NCBI GenBank assembly: GCA_021773435.1
Contig: JAJFKC010000039.1
Location: 157,118-221,117 of the forward strand
Source: Porticoccaceae bacterium
Lineage (GTDB): Bacteria > Pseudomonadota > Gammaproteobacteria > Pseudomonadales > Porticoccaceae
DNA length: 64,000 nt
Reading direction: 5' to 3'
Made by a program: the position numbers and the translations under genes. Below the pieces are notes generated by a model. The model saw only the letters and a list, made by a program, of their open reading frames with translations. It searched no databases and was not told the origin of the DNA. Positions 32,614-42,141 of the stretch are shown one piece after another; positions within the stretch are counted from its first letter, which is position 1, and every line of letters starts with the position of its first letter.

Positions 32614-33480
32614 TCAGGACGCATCCGGCGCGGTTTCTGCCTGCTCAGCATTAACGGGTTCTTCTGTTGCCACACTGGTAGGTTCTTCGGTTACAACGAC
32701 TGCTGATTCTGTCGCTTCTACAGCTGGCTCAGCACTCGCTTCTGCAGCGACGTCTTCTGTCACTTCTACAAATTCATCGCGAACCGATAAGTCCTCACCG
32801 CCTGACTTGCCAGCCAGGATGGCATCGGCCATCGCCACCGCATACAGGTTAATGGCACGAATGGCATCGTCGTTACCCGGGATCACCACGTCTATACCAT
32901 CGGGATCGCTATTTGAGTCCACAATGCCAATCACTGGAATGCCCAATTTGTTAGCTTCCTGAACGGCAATGCGCTCGTGATCCACATCAATCACAAACAG
33001 GGCATCGGGCAAACCACCCATGTCTTTAATACCGCCGATTGAGCGTTCAAGTTTTTCCATCGTACGGGTGCGGGTCAGGGCTTCTTTTTTAGTTAATTTA
33101 TCAAAAGTACCGTCTTCACTTTGCACCTGCAAATCGCGAAAGCGCTTAATCGAAGCCCGGATGGTTTTGTAATTGGTTAGCATGCCACCCAACCAGCGAT
33201 TACTGACATAGGGCATACCCGCGCGCTCAGCCTGCTCTTTAATAGCTTTTTGTGCAGCGCGTTTGGTGCCAACAAATAACACCTTATTACCATTGCTACC
33301 CAACTGACGAACTTGCTCCAGCGCTCCGTTAAAAGCGGGCAAAGTGTGTTCGAGATTGATAACGTGGATTTTATTGCGAGCGCCAAAGATATAGGGGCTC
33401 ATTTTGGGATTCCAATAACGAGTCTGGTGACCGAAGTGAACACCGGCCTTCAACATGTCACGCATACTGACAGTGGTCAT
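32614..33480 (-). CDS. rpsB: 30S ribosomal protein S2 with acidic tail
   Basis: Small-subunit ribosomal protein that binds late in 30S assembly. The core (residues 1-235) is standard, with [22 protein letters not shown] and the [19 protein letters not shown] region. At 288 residues it is about 47 longer than E. coli S2. The extra part is an Ala/Glu/Thr/Val-rich acidic tail with a repeated T-E-E-P motif. GAGG precedes the ATG. It is the first gene of the minus-strand operon. Confidence 0.97.
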   Translation of the reverse strand: MTTVSMRDMLKAGVHFGHQTRYWNPKMSPYIFGARNKIHVINLEHTLPAFNGALEQVRQLGSNGNKVLFVGTKRAAQKAIKEQAERAGMPYVSNRWLGGMLTNYKTIRASIKRFRDLQVQSEDGTFDKLTKKEALTRTRTMEKLERSIGGIKDMGGLPDALFVIDVDHERIAVQEANKLGIPVIGIVDSNSDPDGIDVVIPGNDDAIRAINLYAVAMADAILAGKSGGEDLSVRDEFVEVTEDVAAEASAEPAVEATESAVVVTEEPTSVATEEPVNAEQAETAPDAS

Positions 33481-33849
33481 ACATTTTCCTCAAATTTGGG
33501 GTTAATCTTCCACATACCCCATTGACCAACCCCCTGCCATCAACACCGCCTTAAATTAAGGCTCTAAATAATGTATTTGACGCGCGGGCACCCGGATCAA
33601 CGTGCCGGTATATGTGCGAATTTAGAACATTAACCCGGCAGTCTCTGCGCCGGGGCGCGCTTTATACCATAATCGGGCTGGCGATTGAAGCAAAAGCAAC
33701 GGCTTTGCGCCATTCTCGTCAACCATCTGAGCCATTCGCATATCGCCAAAAGACGCGGAAATTACCGGACCACCAATCTGGATGGGACGTCACTTATCTA
33801 CGTCAAATTGGGTACAATGCCCGCCTGTTAATTATCTCGTCCTCAGCCG
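33481..33849. other. Divergent rpsB/map intergenic region
   Basis: The 369 bases hold the rpsB leader on the minus strand and the map promoter on plus. GCCTTAAATTAAGGC at 33548-33562 is a perfect inverted repeat in the rpsB leader, a possible structure for S2 feedback control. A GC-rich stretch follows around 33580-33660. I see no gene or small RNA here. Confidence 0.6.
33790..33818 (+). promoter_or_regulatory. Probable map promoter
   Basis: TACAAT at 33813-33818, in the context GGGTACAATGCCCGC, is a good -10 element about 32 bases before the map ATG. The -35 region (around 33790, TCACTT) is poor, so the site may rely on the -10 and an activator. Confidence 0.45.
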
Positions 33850-34686
33850 ATGCCGGTAGCCACTCGATCCAGCGAAGATATCGCCAAAATGCGCATTGCC
33901 GGACGGCTTGCCGCAGAGGTGCTGGAGATGATAGAACCCTATGTGAAACCGGGCATCAGCACGCTGGATCTGGATCGAATTTGCCATGATTATATGGTCG
34001 ATGTACAAGACGCAGTGCCCGCCTGCCTGAATTATCGCGGCTTTCCCAAAACTATCTGTTCGTCTGTCAATCAGGTCATCTGCCACGGTATTCCCAGTGC
34101 TGCCAAGATTCTTAAAAGCAGTGATATCGTCAATCTCGATATCACTGTTATAAAGGACGGATGGTATGGCGACACCAGCCAGATGTTCTGCCTGGACAAG
34201 GCGCCAGATCATGCCCGACGCCTGTCCAAAGTGGCCCAGGAATGTCTCTACAAAGCCATCGAGATTGTTAAACCCGGAGTCAAACTGGGTGATATTGGCC
34301 ACGTCATCCAGAGCCATGCTGAGAGCAATCATTACTCGGTGGTCAGAGAGTACTGCGGCCATGGCATCGGCACTGAATTTCATGAAGACCCGCAAGTTTT
34401 ACACTATGGCAAACCAGGTACCGGTTTGACTCTCGAGGAGGGTATGACCTTTACCATCGAACCCATGGTCAACGCCGGCAAACCCCACACAAAATTAAAG
34501 AAAGACGGCTGGACTGTGGAAACCCGCGACGGCCGACTCTCGGCACAGTGGGAGCACACTCTGTGTGTGACCAGCGATGGTGTCGAAGTGTTAACCACTC
34601 GCAAAAACGAAGTGATTCCCCTACCGACTTCAGAGCCAACTTCTATACCAACTACAACGTCGACTTCAGTATCAAGCGCCGACTAG
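33850..34686 (+). CDS. map: Type I methionine aminopeptidase with repeat tail
   Basis: Removes the N-terminal methionine of new proteins. The five metal ligands are present: two Asp in NLDITVIKDGWYGDTS, His in CGHGIG, Glu in FTIEPM and Glu in QWEHTL. The core ends near residue 258. The last 20 residues are a Thr/Ser/Pro-rich tetrapeptide repeat (PTSE, PTSI, PTTT, STSV, SSAD) absent from E. coli Map and encoded by a 12-base tandem repeat that runs to the stop codon. Divergent from rpsB and followed by glnD, as in other gammaproteobacteria. Confidence 0.97.
   Translation: MPVATRSSEDIAKMRIAGRLAAEVLEMIEPYVKPGISTLDLDRICHDYMVDVQDAVPACLNYRGFPKTICSSVNQVICHGIPSAAKILKSSDIVNLDITVIKDGWYGDTSQMFCLDKAPDHARRLSKVAQECLYKAIEIVKPGVKLGDIGHVIQSHAESNHYSVVREYCGHGIGTEFHEDPQVLHYGKPGTGLTLEEGMTFTIEPMVNAGKPHTKLKKDGWTVETRDGRLSAQWEHTLCVTSDGVEVLTTRKNEVIPLPTSEPTSIPTTTSTSVSSAD
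34624..34683. repeat. 12-base tandem repeat x5 at the 3' end of map
   Basis: Five degenerate copies of a unit like ccgacttcagag end exactly at the map stop codon and encode five four-residue units. The frame is kept. Confidence 0.85.
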
Positions 34687-34692
34687 ACACAC

Positions 34693-37413
34693 ATGGATAC
34701 AGGCCATTCAACCGCACCGCTATTCTTCCGCGAAAGACGGTTTTCGGCAGATCTGAAAAACGGCGAGCCAATGGCTATATTTTGCGATGCAATCTTTGGT
34801 GCCAACCAGCACCTTAATCGACGATTCATCGACGGCGAAGATATTCGATCTCTAGTGACCGAGCGTGCGGCCTTTATCGACCGCATTCTGGTCCATGCCT
34901 GGAATCAGTTTAGTTGGGACGACAATATCGCCCTGGTTGCGGTCGGCGGTTTTGGCCGTCGAGAATTGCATCCCTGCTCTGATGTCGATTTGTTGATCCT
35001 GACCAAGCGTGACAACCACCAGAAATATCAGCAGGACATTAGCGCGTTTTTGACTTTCCTGTGGGATATTCATCTCAAGATCGGCCACAGCGTACGCTCA
35101 ATAAAACAATGTGCCGTTGAGGCAAAAGCCGATATCACCGTCGCCACGAACTTGCTTGAAAGTCGTTTGCTCGTCGGCAATGAAAATCTGATGGCAAGTA
35201 TGCGTAAGCGCACCGACACTAATAAAATTTGGCCCTCGAAGTCTTTTTTTGCGGCCAAACGCACTGAGCAGGACGATCGCCATGAAAAACATGGCAACAC
35301 CGAATATAGCCTTGAACCCAATATCAAGGAAGCACCGGGGGGCTTGCGGGATATCCAGTCGATCAGCTGGATTGCCAAACGCCACTATCAAATCGACACC
35401 CTCGGTGAGCTGAGTGACAGCGACTTTTTATCTGAGGAAGAATATCAACTGATCAGGCAGGGTGAGGAATTCCTGTGGCGAGTTCGCTACGGGTTACACA
35501 TGATCGCCGACCGCCCCGAGGAACGTCTGTCTTTTGAACACCAGCGCAAGCTGGCCGACATGTTTGGCTATAAGGACAATGACCGGCGCATGGCCGTCGA
35601 GCAATTTATGCAGCGCTACTACCGCGTCGTATTGGCCATGCACGAACAGAACGATGTACTGATGCAGTATTTCGACGAAGTTATTATCGGCAATTACGAA
35701 TCGGCCTCGACGCGTCCAATTAACGAGCGCTTCCAAATTCGCGATGGCCGCATCGAAGCGATTAGTGACACCTTGTTCCTCGAGTCACCGTCGGCCCTGC
35801 TCGAAGTATTTGTCCTGCTGGGTGAAAACCCGGAGATTGACGGCGCGTGTTCAAAAACAATTCGCCAAATCCGACAAAGTCGATATCTTATCGACGAGTC
35901 GTTTCGTCAGGACGACCACAACCGGGCGCTGTTTATGCGCTTGCTGCGTTGCAAAGGCAAGCTCTCCACACAGCTCCAGCGTATGACCCGCTATGGAATT
36001 CTAGGTAACTACCTACCCGAATTCGACGTCATCATCGGCCAGATGCAGCACGACTTATTCCATATCTACCCGGTCGATGCCCACACGATTCAGGTGGTGC
36101 GCAATATTCGTCGGTTGGGCAAACCGGAGTTAATGCAGACCTTTCCAGTGGTCTCTCACGTCAGTAAAAATCTGCCCAAACCGGAATTGCTGCTGGTCGC
36201 AGGCCTCTATCACGATATCGCCAAGGGCCGTGGTGGCGATCACTCTAAACTGGGGTCGGCGGATGTCGAGCAGTTCGCAACCCGGCATGGCTTTACTGAC
36301 CAGGAAATCCGTCTGCTGAAATGGCTGGTCGAACATCACCTGTTGATGTCGAGTATTTCTCAGCGGGAAGACATTGCCGACCCGGACATCATTCACAAAT
36401 TTGCCCAGCTGGTCGGTAACCAACTGCACCTGGATTATCTGTTCACTCTCACCGTGGCCGATATTACCGCCACCAACCCGACCCTGTGGAATGGCTGGAA
36501 AGGTTCGCTAATGCGGCAACTGTATTTTTCCACCAGAGACGCGTTAAAAAGAGGCCTGGAAAACCCGGTTGACAGACAGGAATGGATTAACAATACCTGC
36601 CAGCAGGCCCTTGCCCTACTTGCCGAACGGGGTATCAGCGAAGCCGCAAGCCGCAACCTGTGGGACGGCCTTGATGATGAATTATTTCTACGTGAAAGCG
36701 CCTCGGTTATCGCCCGTCTAAGCGAAAAAGCGCACACCGCCAGTAGCCAATCAGGAACCCTGGTTTCTATCGAAGATGCCGGTGTCGAAGATACCAGCGC
36801 CACCCGAGTTTTTATCTACACCAAAGGTCTGAGCAATGTTTTCCCCATCATCGCTACTGTCCTTGATGCCCAGCGCATCAATATTGTCGATGCGCAGCTC
36901 TATACCGGCAGTCGCCACCGCCATACCTTTGATATTTTTTACGTGTTAGATGAAAACGGCGAGCCTTTCGGCAGCAATCCAGACAGACATGCCAAAGTTT
37001 ATGCCGCGCTGGATAAAGCGCTACAGGCACCTGCCACTGAGCTACTCTCGGTAACGCGCCGCACATCGCGACAGCTTAAACAGATGACCATCAGCACCTC
37101 CGCACATATTGATAACACCATTACTGACAAAAGCAGCTATCTTGAAGTTATCACGCCAGATCGCCCCGGCTTGTTGGCACAACTTGGGCAAATTTTTATG
37201 CAGTTCAATTTCCACCTCCATAGCGCAAAAATTGCCACGTTAGGTGAGCGGGTAGAAGACGTGTTTTATATCACCGATGCCAACGACAAACCCATTACCG
37301 ACCAAAGCCTGTGTCGAGAAATAGAAACTGCTATCTGCCTCGAACTGGACAATCGTAACCTTGATGAGACATTATCCGGAGCACCTTTAGAGTTGATCAA
37401 CTCTCGTCCCTGA
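34693..37413 (+). CDS. glnD: Bifunctional uridylyltransferase/uridylyl-removing enzyme GlnD
   Basis: Nitrogen sensor that uridylylates PII protein when glutamine is low and removes UMP when it is high. Domains in order: nucleotidyltransferase with GGFGRRELHPCSDVDLLIL at 85-103 (Asp97 and Asp99), a helical domain, an HD phosphohydrolase domain with LYHDIAKGRGGDHS near 510-525, and two C-terminal ACT domains that bind glutamine. The 906-residue length is normal. The start follows the map stop by six bases without a clear ribosome site, so coupling is likely. Confidence 0.97.
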   Translation: MDTGHSTAPLFFRERRFSADLKNGEPMAIFCDAIFGANQHLNRRFIDGEDIRSLVTERAAFIDRILVHAWNQFSWDDNIALVAVGGFGRRELHPCSDVDLLILTKRDNHQKYQQDISAFLTFLWDIHLKIGHSVRSIKQCAVEAKADITVATNLLESRLLVGNENLMASMRKRTDTNKIWPSKSFFAAKRTEQDDRHEKHGNTEYSLEPNIKEAPGGLRDIQSISWIAKRHYQIDTLGELSDSDFLSEEEYQLIRQGEEFLWRVRYGLHMIADRPEERLSFEHQRKLADMFGYKDNDRRMAVEQFMQRYYRVVLAMHEQNDVLMQYFDEVIIGNYESASTRPINERFQIRDGRIEAISDTLFLESPSALLEVFVLLGENPEIDGACSKTIRQIRQSRYLIDESFRQDDHNRALFMRLLRCKGKLSTQLQRMTRYGILGNYLPEFDVIIGQMQHDLFHIYPVDAHTIQVVRNIRRLGKPELMQTFPVVSHVSKNLPKPELLLVAGLYHDIAKGRGGDHSKLGSADVEQFATRHGFTDQEIRLLKWLVEHHLLMSSISQREDIADPDIIHKFAQLVGNQLHLDYLFTLTVADITATNPTLWNGWKGSLMRQLYFSTRDALKRGLENPVDRQEWINNTCQQALALLAERGISEAASRNLWDGLDDELFLRESASVIARLSEKAHTASSQSGTLVSIEDAGVEDTSATRVFIYTKGLSNVFPIIATVLDAQRINIVDAQLYTGSRHRHTFDIFYVLDENGEPFGSNPDRHAKVYAALDKALQAPATELLSVTRRTSRQLKQMTISTSAHIDNTITDKSSYLEVITPDRPGLLAQLGQIFMQFNFHLHSAKIATLGERVEDVFYITDANDKPITDQSLCREIETAICLELDNRNLDETLSGAPLELINSRP

Positions 37414-37441
37414 CCACCCCGTTGATAAGCGACCAAATTAA

Positions 37442-38650
37442 ATGAATCCCGATCTGCAAATTTTGCAGCCCTACCCCTTTGAACGATTACGCCGTTTAAA
37501 GGCTGACATTGTTCCGGCGGCAGAGCTGACGCATATTGATCTCTCGGTGGGCGAGCCAAAACATCCCGCCCCCGAATTTGTTACTCAAGTACTTGCTAGC
37601 AGCCTATCGGGGCTTTCAACTTATCCAGCTACCAAAGGCCTGCCCGAACTGCGTGAAGCTATTGCCCAGTGGCTAGAACGACGCTTTAAATTGTCGAAGC
37701 GTCCAGACCCAGACACCCAGGTACTACCTGTCAACGGCACCCGAGAAGCACTATTTGCCTTTGCCCAGACTATTATTGATCGCCATGGTGCAGCTGGTGC
37801 TGAGCAGCCCGCCGTGTTAATGCCAAACCCCTTTTATCAAATCTACGAGGGTGCAACCCTGTTAGCAGGCGCCGAGCCGATCTACGTTAATTGCACCGCC
37901 GACACACAGTTCCAGCCCGATTTCGCCGTCGTCCCCAAAGCTGTTTGGCAACGTTGCCAGCTGGTTTATTTGTGTAGCCCTGGCAACCCCACGGGGGCAA
38001 TCGTCGATCTTGAACAACTGAAAGATCTCGTCGCCCTGGCTGATCGCTATGATTTTGTTATCGCCAGTGACGAATGCTACTCGGAGATTTATCCCCACGA
38101 AGATCAACCACCGCCGGGCCTATTGCAGGCCTGTACTGAACTGGGTCGCGATACCTTTCATCGCTGTGTGGTGTTCCATAGCCTCTCAAAACGCTCGAAC
38201 CTGCCGGGCCTACGCTCCGGTTTTGTCGCCGGTGACGCAGACATTCTCAAACAATTTTTGCTCTATCGCACCTATCATGGCAGCGCCATGCCTGTGCAAC
38301 ATCAGCTGGCTAGTGCCGCCGCCTGGCAAGACGAGGATCATGTGGTGGCAAACCGCGCGCTCTACCGTGAGAAATTCCAGATCGTCACTGAAATCCTCAA
38401 ACCAGTAATGAATGTATCGCGGCCCGATGGGGGCTTTTATCTGTGGCCAGAAACCCCAACATCAGATACTAACTTTACCTGCAACCTTTTTCGCCAAAAA
38501 CATCTCAGCGTGGTGCCCGGTACGTATCTGGCCCGAAACACGACAGACGGCAACCCCGGTGCCCGGCGTATTCGTATGGCCCTTGTGGCACCACTGGAGC
38601 AATGCCGGAAAGCCGCTGAACGCATTAAAACCTTTGTCGAGAGCCTATAA
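37442..38650 (+). CDS. dapC: N-succinyldiaminopimelate aminotransferase
   Basis: PLP-dependent class I/II aminotransferase of the succinylase DAP pathway. It has the N-terminal LSVGEPKHPAPEF, the GNPTG motif (SPGNPTGAIVDL), the PLP Lys in SLSKRSNLPGLRSG and the final arginine region. The 402-residue length matches the Pseudomonas DapC. It follows glnD, the order seen in Pseudomonas, and precedes nth with no spacer. With dapD, dapE and dapA it makes up most of the pathway in this window. Confidence 0.93.
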   Translation: MNPDLQILQPYPFERLRRLKADIVPAAELTHIDLSVGEPKHPAPEFVTQVLASSLSGLSTYPATKGLPELREAIAQWLERRFKLSKRPDPDTQVLPVNGTREALFAFAQTIIDRHGAAGAEQPAVLMPNPFYQIYEGATLLAGAEPIYVNCTADTQFQPDFAVVPKAVWQRCQLVYLCSPGNPTGAIVDLEQLKDLVALADRYDFVIASDECYSEIYPHEDQPPPGLLQACTELGRDTFHRCVVFHSLSKRSNLPGLRSGFVAGDADILKQFLLYRTYHGSAMPVQHQLASAAAWQDEDHVVANRALYREKFQIVTEILKPVMNVSRPDGGFYLWPETPTSDTNFTCNLFRQKHLSVVPGTYLARNTTDGNPGARRIRMALVAPLEQCRKAAERIKTFVESL

Positions 38651-39304
38651 ATGCTCAAGCAGGAACGGGTCTCGTACATTCTCGAAAAACTTCAGGCGCT
38701 CTACCCCAATCCTCCGGTACCCCTTGATCACAAGGACCCCTACACACTGCTGATCGCCGTATTACTCTCTGCCCAATGCACCGACGAGCGCGTTAATCTG
38801 GTCACTCCCGGTCTGTTTGCCCGCGCAGATAACCCGGTTGATATGGCCCAGCTTGAAGTTGAAGAAATCCTCAAGCAAATCCGATCCTGCGGATTATCAC
38901 CGCAAAAATCAAAAGCCATCTCACGGCTCTCACATATTTTGCTCGACGAACACGATGGTGAAGTGCCTGAAGATATGGACGCTCTGGAACGATTACCCGG
39001 CGTCGGTCATAAAACTGCCAGTGTGGTGATGTCACAGGCCTTTGGTCACCCGTCCTTCCCCGTCGATACTCATATTCATCGACTCGCCCAGCGTTGGGGT
39101 CTGAGCAACGGCAAAAACGTCGTACAAACCGAAAAGGATTTGAAGCGGTTATTTCCGAAGTCCAGCTGGAATGCACTACATCTGCAAATTATTTATTACG
39201 GGCGCGAATATTGCAGCGCCCGAGGCTGTGATGGCAGGGTTTGCGAAATATGTACCACCTGTTATCCACGCCGAAAATCACCCGTCATTAATAAGAAGCC
39301 CTGA
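38651..39304 (+). CDS. nth: Endonuclease III with atypical Fe-S loop
   Basis: DNA glycosylase/AP lyase for oxidised pyrimidines. The helix-hairpin-helix LPGVGHKTASVV carries the catalytic Lys121, and Asp139 lies in FPVDTHIHRLAQRW. The C-terminal cluster loop has cysteines at 188, 193, 198, 201 and 204, a spacing of C-x4-C-x4-C-x2-C-x2-C. The usual Nth spacing is C-x6-C-x2-C-x5-C, so the 4Fe-4S cluster must be held differently or by other choices of ligand. The ATG directly follows the dapC stop, with GAGAG before it. A divergent Nth subfamily is the best reading. Confidence 0.93.
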   Translation: MLKQERVSYILEKLQALYPNPPVPLDHKDPYTLLIAVLLSAQCTDERVNLVTPGLFARADNPVDMAQLEVEEILKQIRSCGLSPQKSKAISRLSHILLDEHDGEVPEDMDALERLPGVGHKTASVVMSQAFGHPSFPVDTHIHRLAQRWGLSNGKNVVQTEKDLKRLFPKSSWNALHLQIIYYGREYCSARGCDGRVCEICTTCYPRRKSPVINKKP

Positions 39305-39420
39305 ACAAAAAACCCTGAATGGGTTCACAGACAAAGCAGTCGTACTAACAATCGTCACTACCCACATGGCATACGAGTTTGTTATTCTGTGCGGCCATTT
39401 TTCGAGGCCATCGAAAATCA

Positions 39421-39771
39421 ATGACAAGATTATTTGGTATTAAAAATTGCGATACCGTCAAAAAAGCGCGGCGTTGGCTTGAAGAGCAATCCCTTGCTTA
39501 TGAATTTCACGATGTGCGCAGCGATGGTCTGAGCGAAAATCAGGTACAACAGTGGCTGGATAAGATAGGCATGGCGGCGCTGATCAATAAACGCAGCACC
39601 ACCTGGAAGCAGTTGTCGGAATCCACTCGTGAAGGGCTGAATGAGGAGAATGTTATTCAACTTATTCTGGACAATCCAACCCTGATCAAACGACCTGTGC
39701 TGGAATATAAAGAGGCGGCATACACTGGTTTTAAAGCCGCCGATTATGAAGCCATTTTTTCAGATTCCTGA
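39421..39771 (+). CDS. ArsC/Spx family protein, YffB-like
   Basis: Small thioredoxin-fold protein of the arsenate reductase-like family, 116 residues. It begins MTRLFGIKNCDTVKKARRWL with a single Cys in the active-site position, and has the later T-T-W-K-Q-L and IKRPVLE (cis-Pro loop) motifs. This is the YffB branch, not a resistance ArsC; it is often next to dapE or dapD, as here. Its reaction is not established; glutathione-dependent thiol reduction has been proposed for relatives. The frame reaches 39379, but family members start at the ATG at 39421. Confidence 0.9.
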   Translation: MTRLFGIKNCDTVKKARRWLEEQSLAYEFHDVRSDGLSENQVQQWLDKIGMAALINKRSTTWKQLSESTREGLNEENVIQLILDNPTLIKRPVLEYKEAAYTGFKAADYEAIFSDS

Positions 39772-39797
39772 CCCGCTAATTTCCTGGCAGCACAATT

Positions 39798-39841
39798 GTT
39801 AACACGAACCTGTTAATGCAAAACCCTTAATACAAATTCCT
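39798..39841. repeat. 14-15-base degenerate tandem repeat before dapD
   Basis: About three diverged copies of gttaatgcaaaacct lie between the YffB-like gene and dapD, upstream of the dapD ribosome site. Confidence 0.5.
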
Positions 39842-39878
39842 CAACACAATCGATAGTTAAAAGAAGGCGGAGACAAGA

Positions 39879-40910
39879 ATGACAGATTTATACAGCCTGG
39901 GCATTGGCGTGGGCACACAAAACAGCCATGGCGAATGGCTGGAAGTGTTCTATCCAGAGCCATTGTTGCAACCCTCTGATGGCGTCAAAGCCGCACTCAC
40001 CACGGTAATGGCTGTCGGTCAGGACACCGTAATGACTCTGGATGCGGCAGCGCTCGGGCAGCTGGCCCAGGCCTTTGACGCACAGGGTGAGGCCGCTCAG
40101 GCACAGATCACAGGATCCCTCGTTAACAGCACCAAACCCGTCGTAGCAGTGGCCCTCACCGCGGATAGCAAACCCACATCTGTGCCCGCGGTCTATCTCA
40201 AATTGCATTTGATTTCCCACCGACTGGTCAAGCCTCACGGTACCGACCTGTCCGGTATGTTTGGTGTATTACCCAATGTCGCGTGGACTACTGAAGGCGC
40301 TATTGATCTCAGCGAGCTACCTCAACGTCAGCTTGCAGCTCGCATGCAGGGCGACAATTTGCAAGTCAGCTGTGTTGATAAATTCCCGAAAATGGCCGAC
40401 TACGTGGTACCCAGCGGCGTCAGAATTGCCGACACCTCGCGGGTGCGCCTCGGCGCTTATATCGGTGAAGGTACCACCATCATGCATGAAGGTTTTGTTA
40501 ACTTTAACGCCGGCGCGGAAGGCCCTAATATGATTGAAGGGCGCATTTCCGCGGGTGTGTTTGTTGGTGCTGGCTCCGATCTTGGCGGTAGTAGTTCCAC
40601 CATGGGCACCCTTTCGGGAGGCGGCAATATTGTGATCTCCGTGGGCAAGGAGTGTTTGCTTGGCGCCAATGCGGGCATTGGTATCCCGCTGGGGGATCGC
40701 TGTACCGTCGAAGCTGGGTTGTATATAACGGCGGGGACCAAAGTGGTAATGCTGGATGAGCAGCAGAACAAAGTCACTGAAACCAAGGCTCGGGAGCTGG
40801 CTGGCAAAACCGATTTACTGTTCCGTCGTAACTCTGTCACCGGCGCCGTCGAATGCCTGACCAATCAAACCGCTATCGAGCTTAATGAAACCCTGCACGC
40901 CCATAATTAA
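39879..40910 (+). CDS. dapD: Tetrahydrodipicolinate N-succinyltransferase, long form
   Basis: Succinylates tetrahydrodipicolinate in the DAP/lysine pathway. The 343-residue protein is of the long type found in Pseudomonas and actinobacteria, not the 274-residue E. coli type. It has an alpha/beta N-terminal domain and a left-handed beta helix at about 180-300 (for example GAYIGEGTTIMHEGFVNFN and GGGSS-like loops in DLGGSSSTMGTLSGGGN). GGAG precedes the ATG at good spacing. It lies just before dapE. Confidence 0.95.
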   Translation: MTDLYSLGIGVGTQNSHGEWLEVFYPEPLLQPSDGVKAALTTVMAVGQDTVMTLDAAALGQLAQAFDAQGEAAQAQITGSLVNSTKPVVAVALTADSKPTSVPAVYLKLHLISHRLVKPHGTDLSGMFGVLPNVAWTTEGAIDLSELPQRQLAARMQGDNLQVSCVDKFPKMADYVVPSGVRIADTSRVRLGAYIGEGTTIMHEGFVNFNAGAEGPNMIEGRISAGVFVGAGSDLGGSSSTMGTLSGGGNIVISVGKECLLGANAGIGIPLGDRCTVEAGLYITAGTKVVMLDEQQNKVTETKARELAGKTDLLFRRNSVTGAVECLTNQTAIELNETLHAHN

Positions 40911-40940
40911 AACGGACAGTTGCTAAATAAGATCCTCGTA

Positions 40941-42083
40941 ATGACAAACTCCTTATCGCCCACTCTTGAGCTGACCTGCGCATTGATTCGCAAGGCATCG
41001 GTGAGCCCGGTCGATGCGGGTTGTCAGGACTTACTTATTGAACGCCTCGAAGCCATGGATTTTGATGTTCACCGCCTGCCCTTCGAGGACGTCGAAAACT
41101 TTTGGGCAGTACGCGGTAGCGACGGTCCTATGCTCTGTTTTGCGGGCCACACCGATGTAGTCCCGGTAGGTGATATCAACGAGTGGCATACCGATCCCTT
41201 TGAGCCAGTAATTAAAGACGGGGGCCTTTATGGTCGCGGCGCAGCCGATATGAAGGGCTCTCTGGCGGCGATGGTAACCGCCACCGAGGGGTTTCTAGAC
41301 AAGTCTCCCAACCATAATGGGCGTATCGCCTTTTTAATCACCAGTGACGAGGAAGGCCCAGCCATTAATGGCACCACTAAAGTCGTCGACTGGTTAAATG
41401 CGCAAAATATCGCGCCAGACTGGTGCATTGTCGGCGAACCTTCTTCAAGTAATAAATTGGCGGACACCATTAAAAATGGACGGCGTGGGTCATTAAATGC
41501 GCGGCTCACCGTGCAAGGCATACAGGGTCATGTCGCCTACCCTCATCTGGCCGATAATCCTATCCATAAGGTGGTTCCGGCGCTGTCTGAATTAACAGCA
41601 ATTAGCTGGGATCAGGGCAACTCGCACTTTCCTGCCACCAGCTTTCAGGTATCCAACATCCATGGGGGAACCGGCGCCAGCAATGTGATTCCCGGCAACG
41701 TTGTGGTTGATTTCAATTTTAGGTTTTCTACTGAAATCACCGCACAACAATTGCAAGACCGGGTGGAAGAGCTACTCGACCACCATCGATTACTCTACGA
41801 GGTAAACTGGCAGCTCAGCGGCGAGCCCTTTTTAACGACACCGGGAATATTGACCACCGCCGTTATTGATTCCATAAAAAATATTGTTGGGATCGACGCC
41901 GAACTCTCAACGGGGGGCGGCACCTCAGATGGTCGCTTTATCTCGAGTTTGGGCAGCCAGATTGTCGAACTTGGCCCCGTCAATAACAGCATCCATAAAA
42001 TTGATGAGCATGTGCTCGTCGCTGACCTCGACCAACTCAGCGGTATTTATCAAGACGTATTAACGACTCTGTTAGGCGCTTAA
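40941..42083 (+). CDS. dapE: Succinyl-diaminopimelate desuccinylase
   Basis: Di-zinc M20-family hydrolase releasing LL-DAP and succinate. The metal and catalytic motifs [38 protein letters not shown] and GGTSDGRFI are intact. The ATG at 40941 gives 380 residues and a family-like start; an upstream TTG at 40920 is less likely. It lies downstream of dapD and converges on rsmJ. Confidence 0.97.
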   Translation: MTNSLSPTLELTCALIRKASVSPVDAGCQDLLIERLEAMDFDVHRLPFEDVENFWAVRGSDGPMLCFAGHTDVVPVGDINEWHTDPFEPVIKDGGLYGRGAADMKGSLAAMVTATEGFLDKSPNHNGRIAFLITSDEEGPAINGTTKVVDWLNAQNIAPDWCIVGEPSSSNKLADTIKNGRRGSLNARLTVQGIQGHVAYPHLADNPIHKVVPALSELTAISWDQGNSHFPATSFQVSNIHGGTGASNVIPGNVVVDFNFRFSTEITAQQLQDRVEELLDHHRLLYEVNWQLSGEPFLTTPGILTTAVIDSIKNIVGIDAELSTGGGTSDGRFISSLGSQIVELGPVNNSIHKIDEHVLVADLDQLSGIYQDVLTTLLGA

Positions 42084-42103
42084 CGATCTGCTAATCGACT
42101 CAA

Positions 42104-42131
42104 CCTGTCGTTAATCTAATGGGCCGACAGG
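42104..42131. other. Stem-loop between convergent dapE and rsmJ
   Basis: CCTGTCG and CGACAGG are separated by 14 bases in the 58-base gap between the two convergent genes. There is no T-tract, so a termination role is uncertain. Confidence 0.35.
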
Positions 42132-42141
42132 CAACAGAATA

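Noticed and set aside
33832..34395. 187-residue minus-strand open frame over map
   Set aside because: It is antisense to the well-supported map gene and has no family motif or ribosome site.
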